Source: an uncultured Mycoplasmatota bacterium (GTDB lineage: Bacteria; Bacillota_I; Bacilli_A; RF39; UBA660). From it: a DNA stretch of 5,403 nt. A program made the position numbers and the translations under genes. The number at the start of each line of letters is the position of its first letter. Position 1 is the first letter of the stretch. The DNA lies in NCBI GenBank assembly GCA_947296775.1, contig CAMYRF010000080.1, positions 1 through 5,403 of the forward strand, written 5' to 3'. Shown here in pieces: positions 5,347-5,403 of the stretch. The notes beneath the pieces are model-generated. The model was not told the DNA's origin, made no database searches, and saw only the letters and a program-made list of their open reading frames with translations.

Positions 5347-5363
5347 TTTTTTTTTTTTTTTTT
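5347..5363. repeat. Run of 17 T upstream of the PBP gene
   Basis: An uninterrupted run of 17 T is followed by a G-rich stretch (GGGGGG at 5377-5382, GGGG at 5391-5394). No hairpin precedes it, so it is not an obvious terminator. On the plus strand it would fill the spacer between a weak TTGTGT (5342-5347) and TATGAG (5366-5371). The window ends in AAGAGGA, which could be a ribosome binding site for a rightward gene just outside; I see no start codon. Confidence 0.5.
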
Positions 5364-5403
5364 GGTATGAGTTTTAGGGGGGAGTAGAGTGGGGATAAGA
5401 GGA

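Overview
This 5.4 kb window is very AT-rich, and its AT-rich codons, strong AAGGAG-type ribosome binding sites and extended -10 promoters point to a low-GC Gram-positive bacterium (Bacillota). A class A penicillin-binding protein means the cell has peptidoglycan, so it is not a wall-less mycoplasma. TGG is used for Trp and TGA serves as a stop, so code 11 fits. I cannot name the genus.

Left part (1-1471). The first 13 codons of a leftward gene enter from the edge, divergent from a rightward two-gene operon. That operon encodes a PduL-type phosphotransacylase and, four bases after its stop, a short-chain dehydrogenase closely matching UcpA. The divergent genes share a short AT-rich gap with a palindromic -10 (TATAATTATA). 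Nothing indicates a bacterial microcompartment, so PduL probably acts in the cytosol, linking acyl-CoA to acyl-phosphate, with the dehydrogenase handling a linked carbonyl or alcohol.

Middle (1472-1934), the most interesting part. This gap contains a compact locus built like the Fst/par type I toxin-antitoxin system of enterococcal plasmid pAD1. A 27-residue membrane peptide is encoded leftward behind a TTGACA-17-TAGAAT promoter and a roughly 80-nt leader. A predicted antisense RNA of about 105 nt starts just after ucpA from an extended -10 promoter and runs towards it. Both transcripts converge on one hairpin with a UUAA loop. Two colinear pairs of short direct repeats let the antisense RNA pair with the toxin's ribosome binding site and with the extreme 5' end of its mRNA. 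The locus is predicted from sequence alone.

Right part. A 425-residue class II Fic protein (1935-3212, rightward) has its own strong promoter and an intact HPFFDGNGRSIR motif. Its C-terminal domain looks like a transglutaminase-like fold with Trp where the nucleophilic Cys should be. It converges on a complete bifunctional PBP1A-type penicillin-binding protein (3236-5233, leftward), and one bidirectional terminator lies across both stop codons. Upstream of the PBP gene are an AT-rich promoter region, a run of 17 T and a G-rich edge, with no visible gene.
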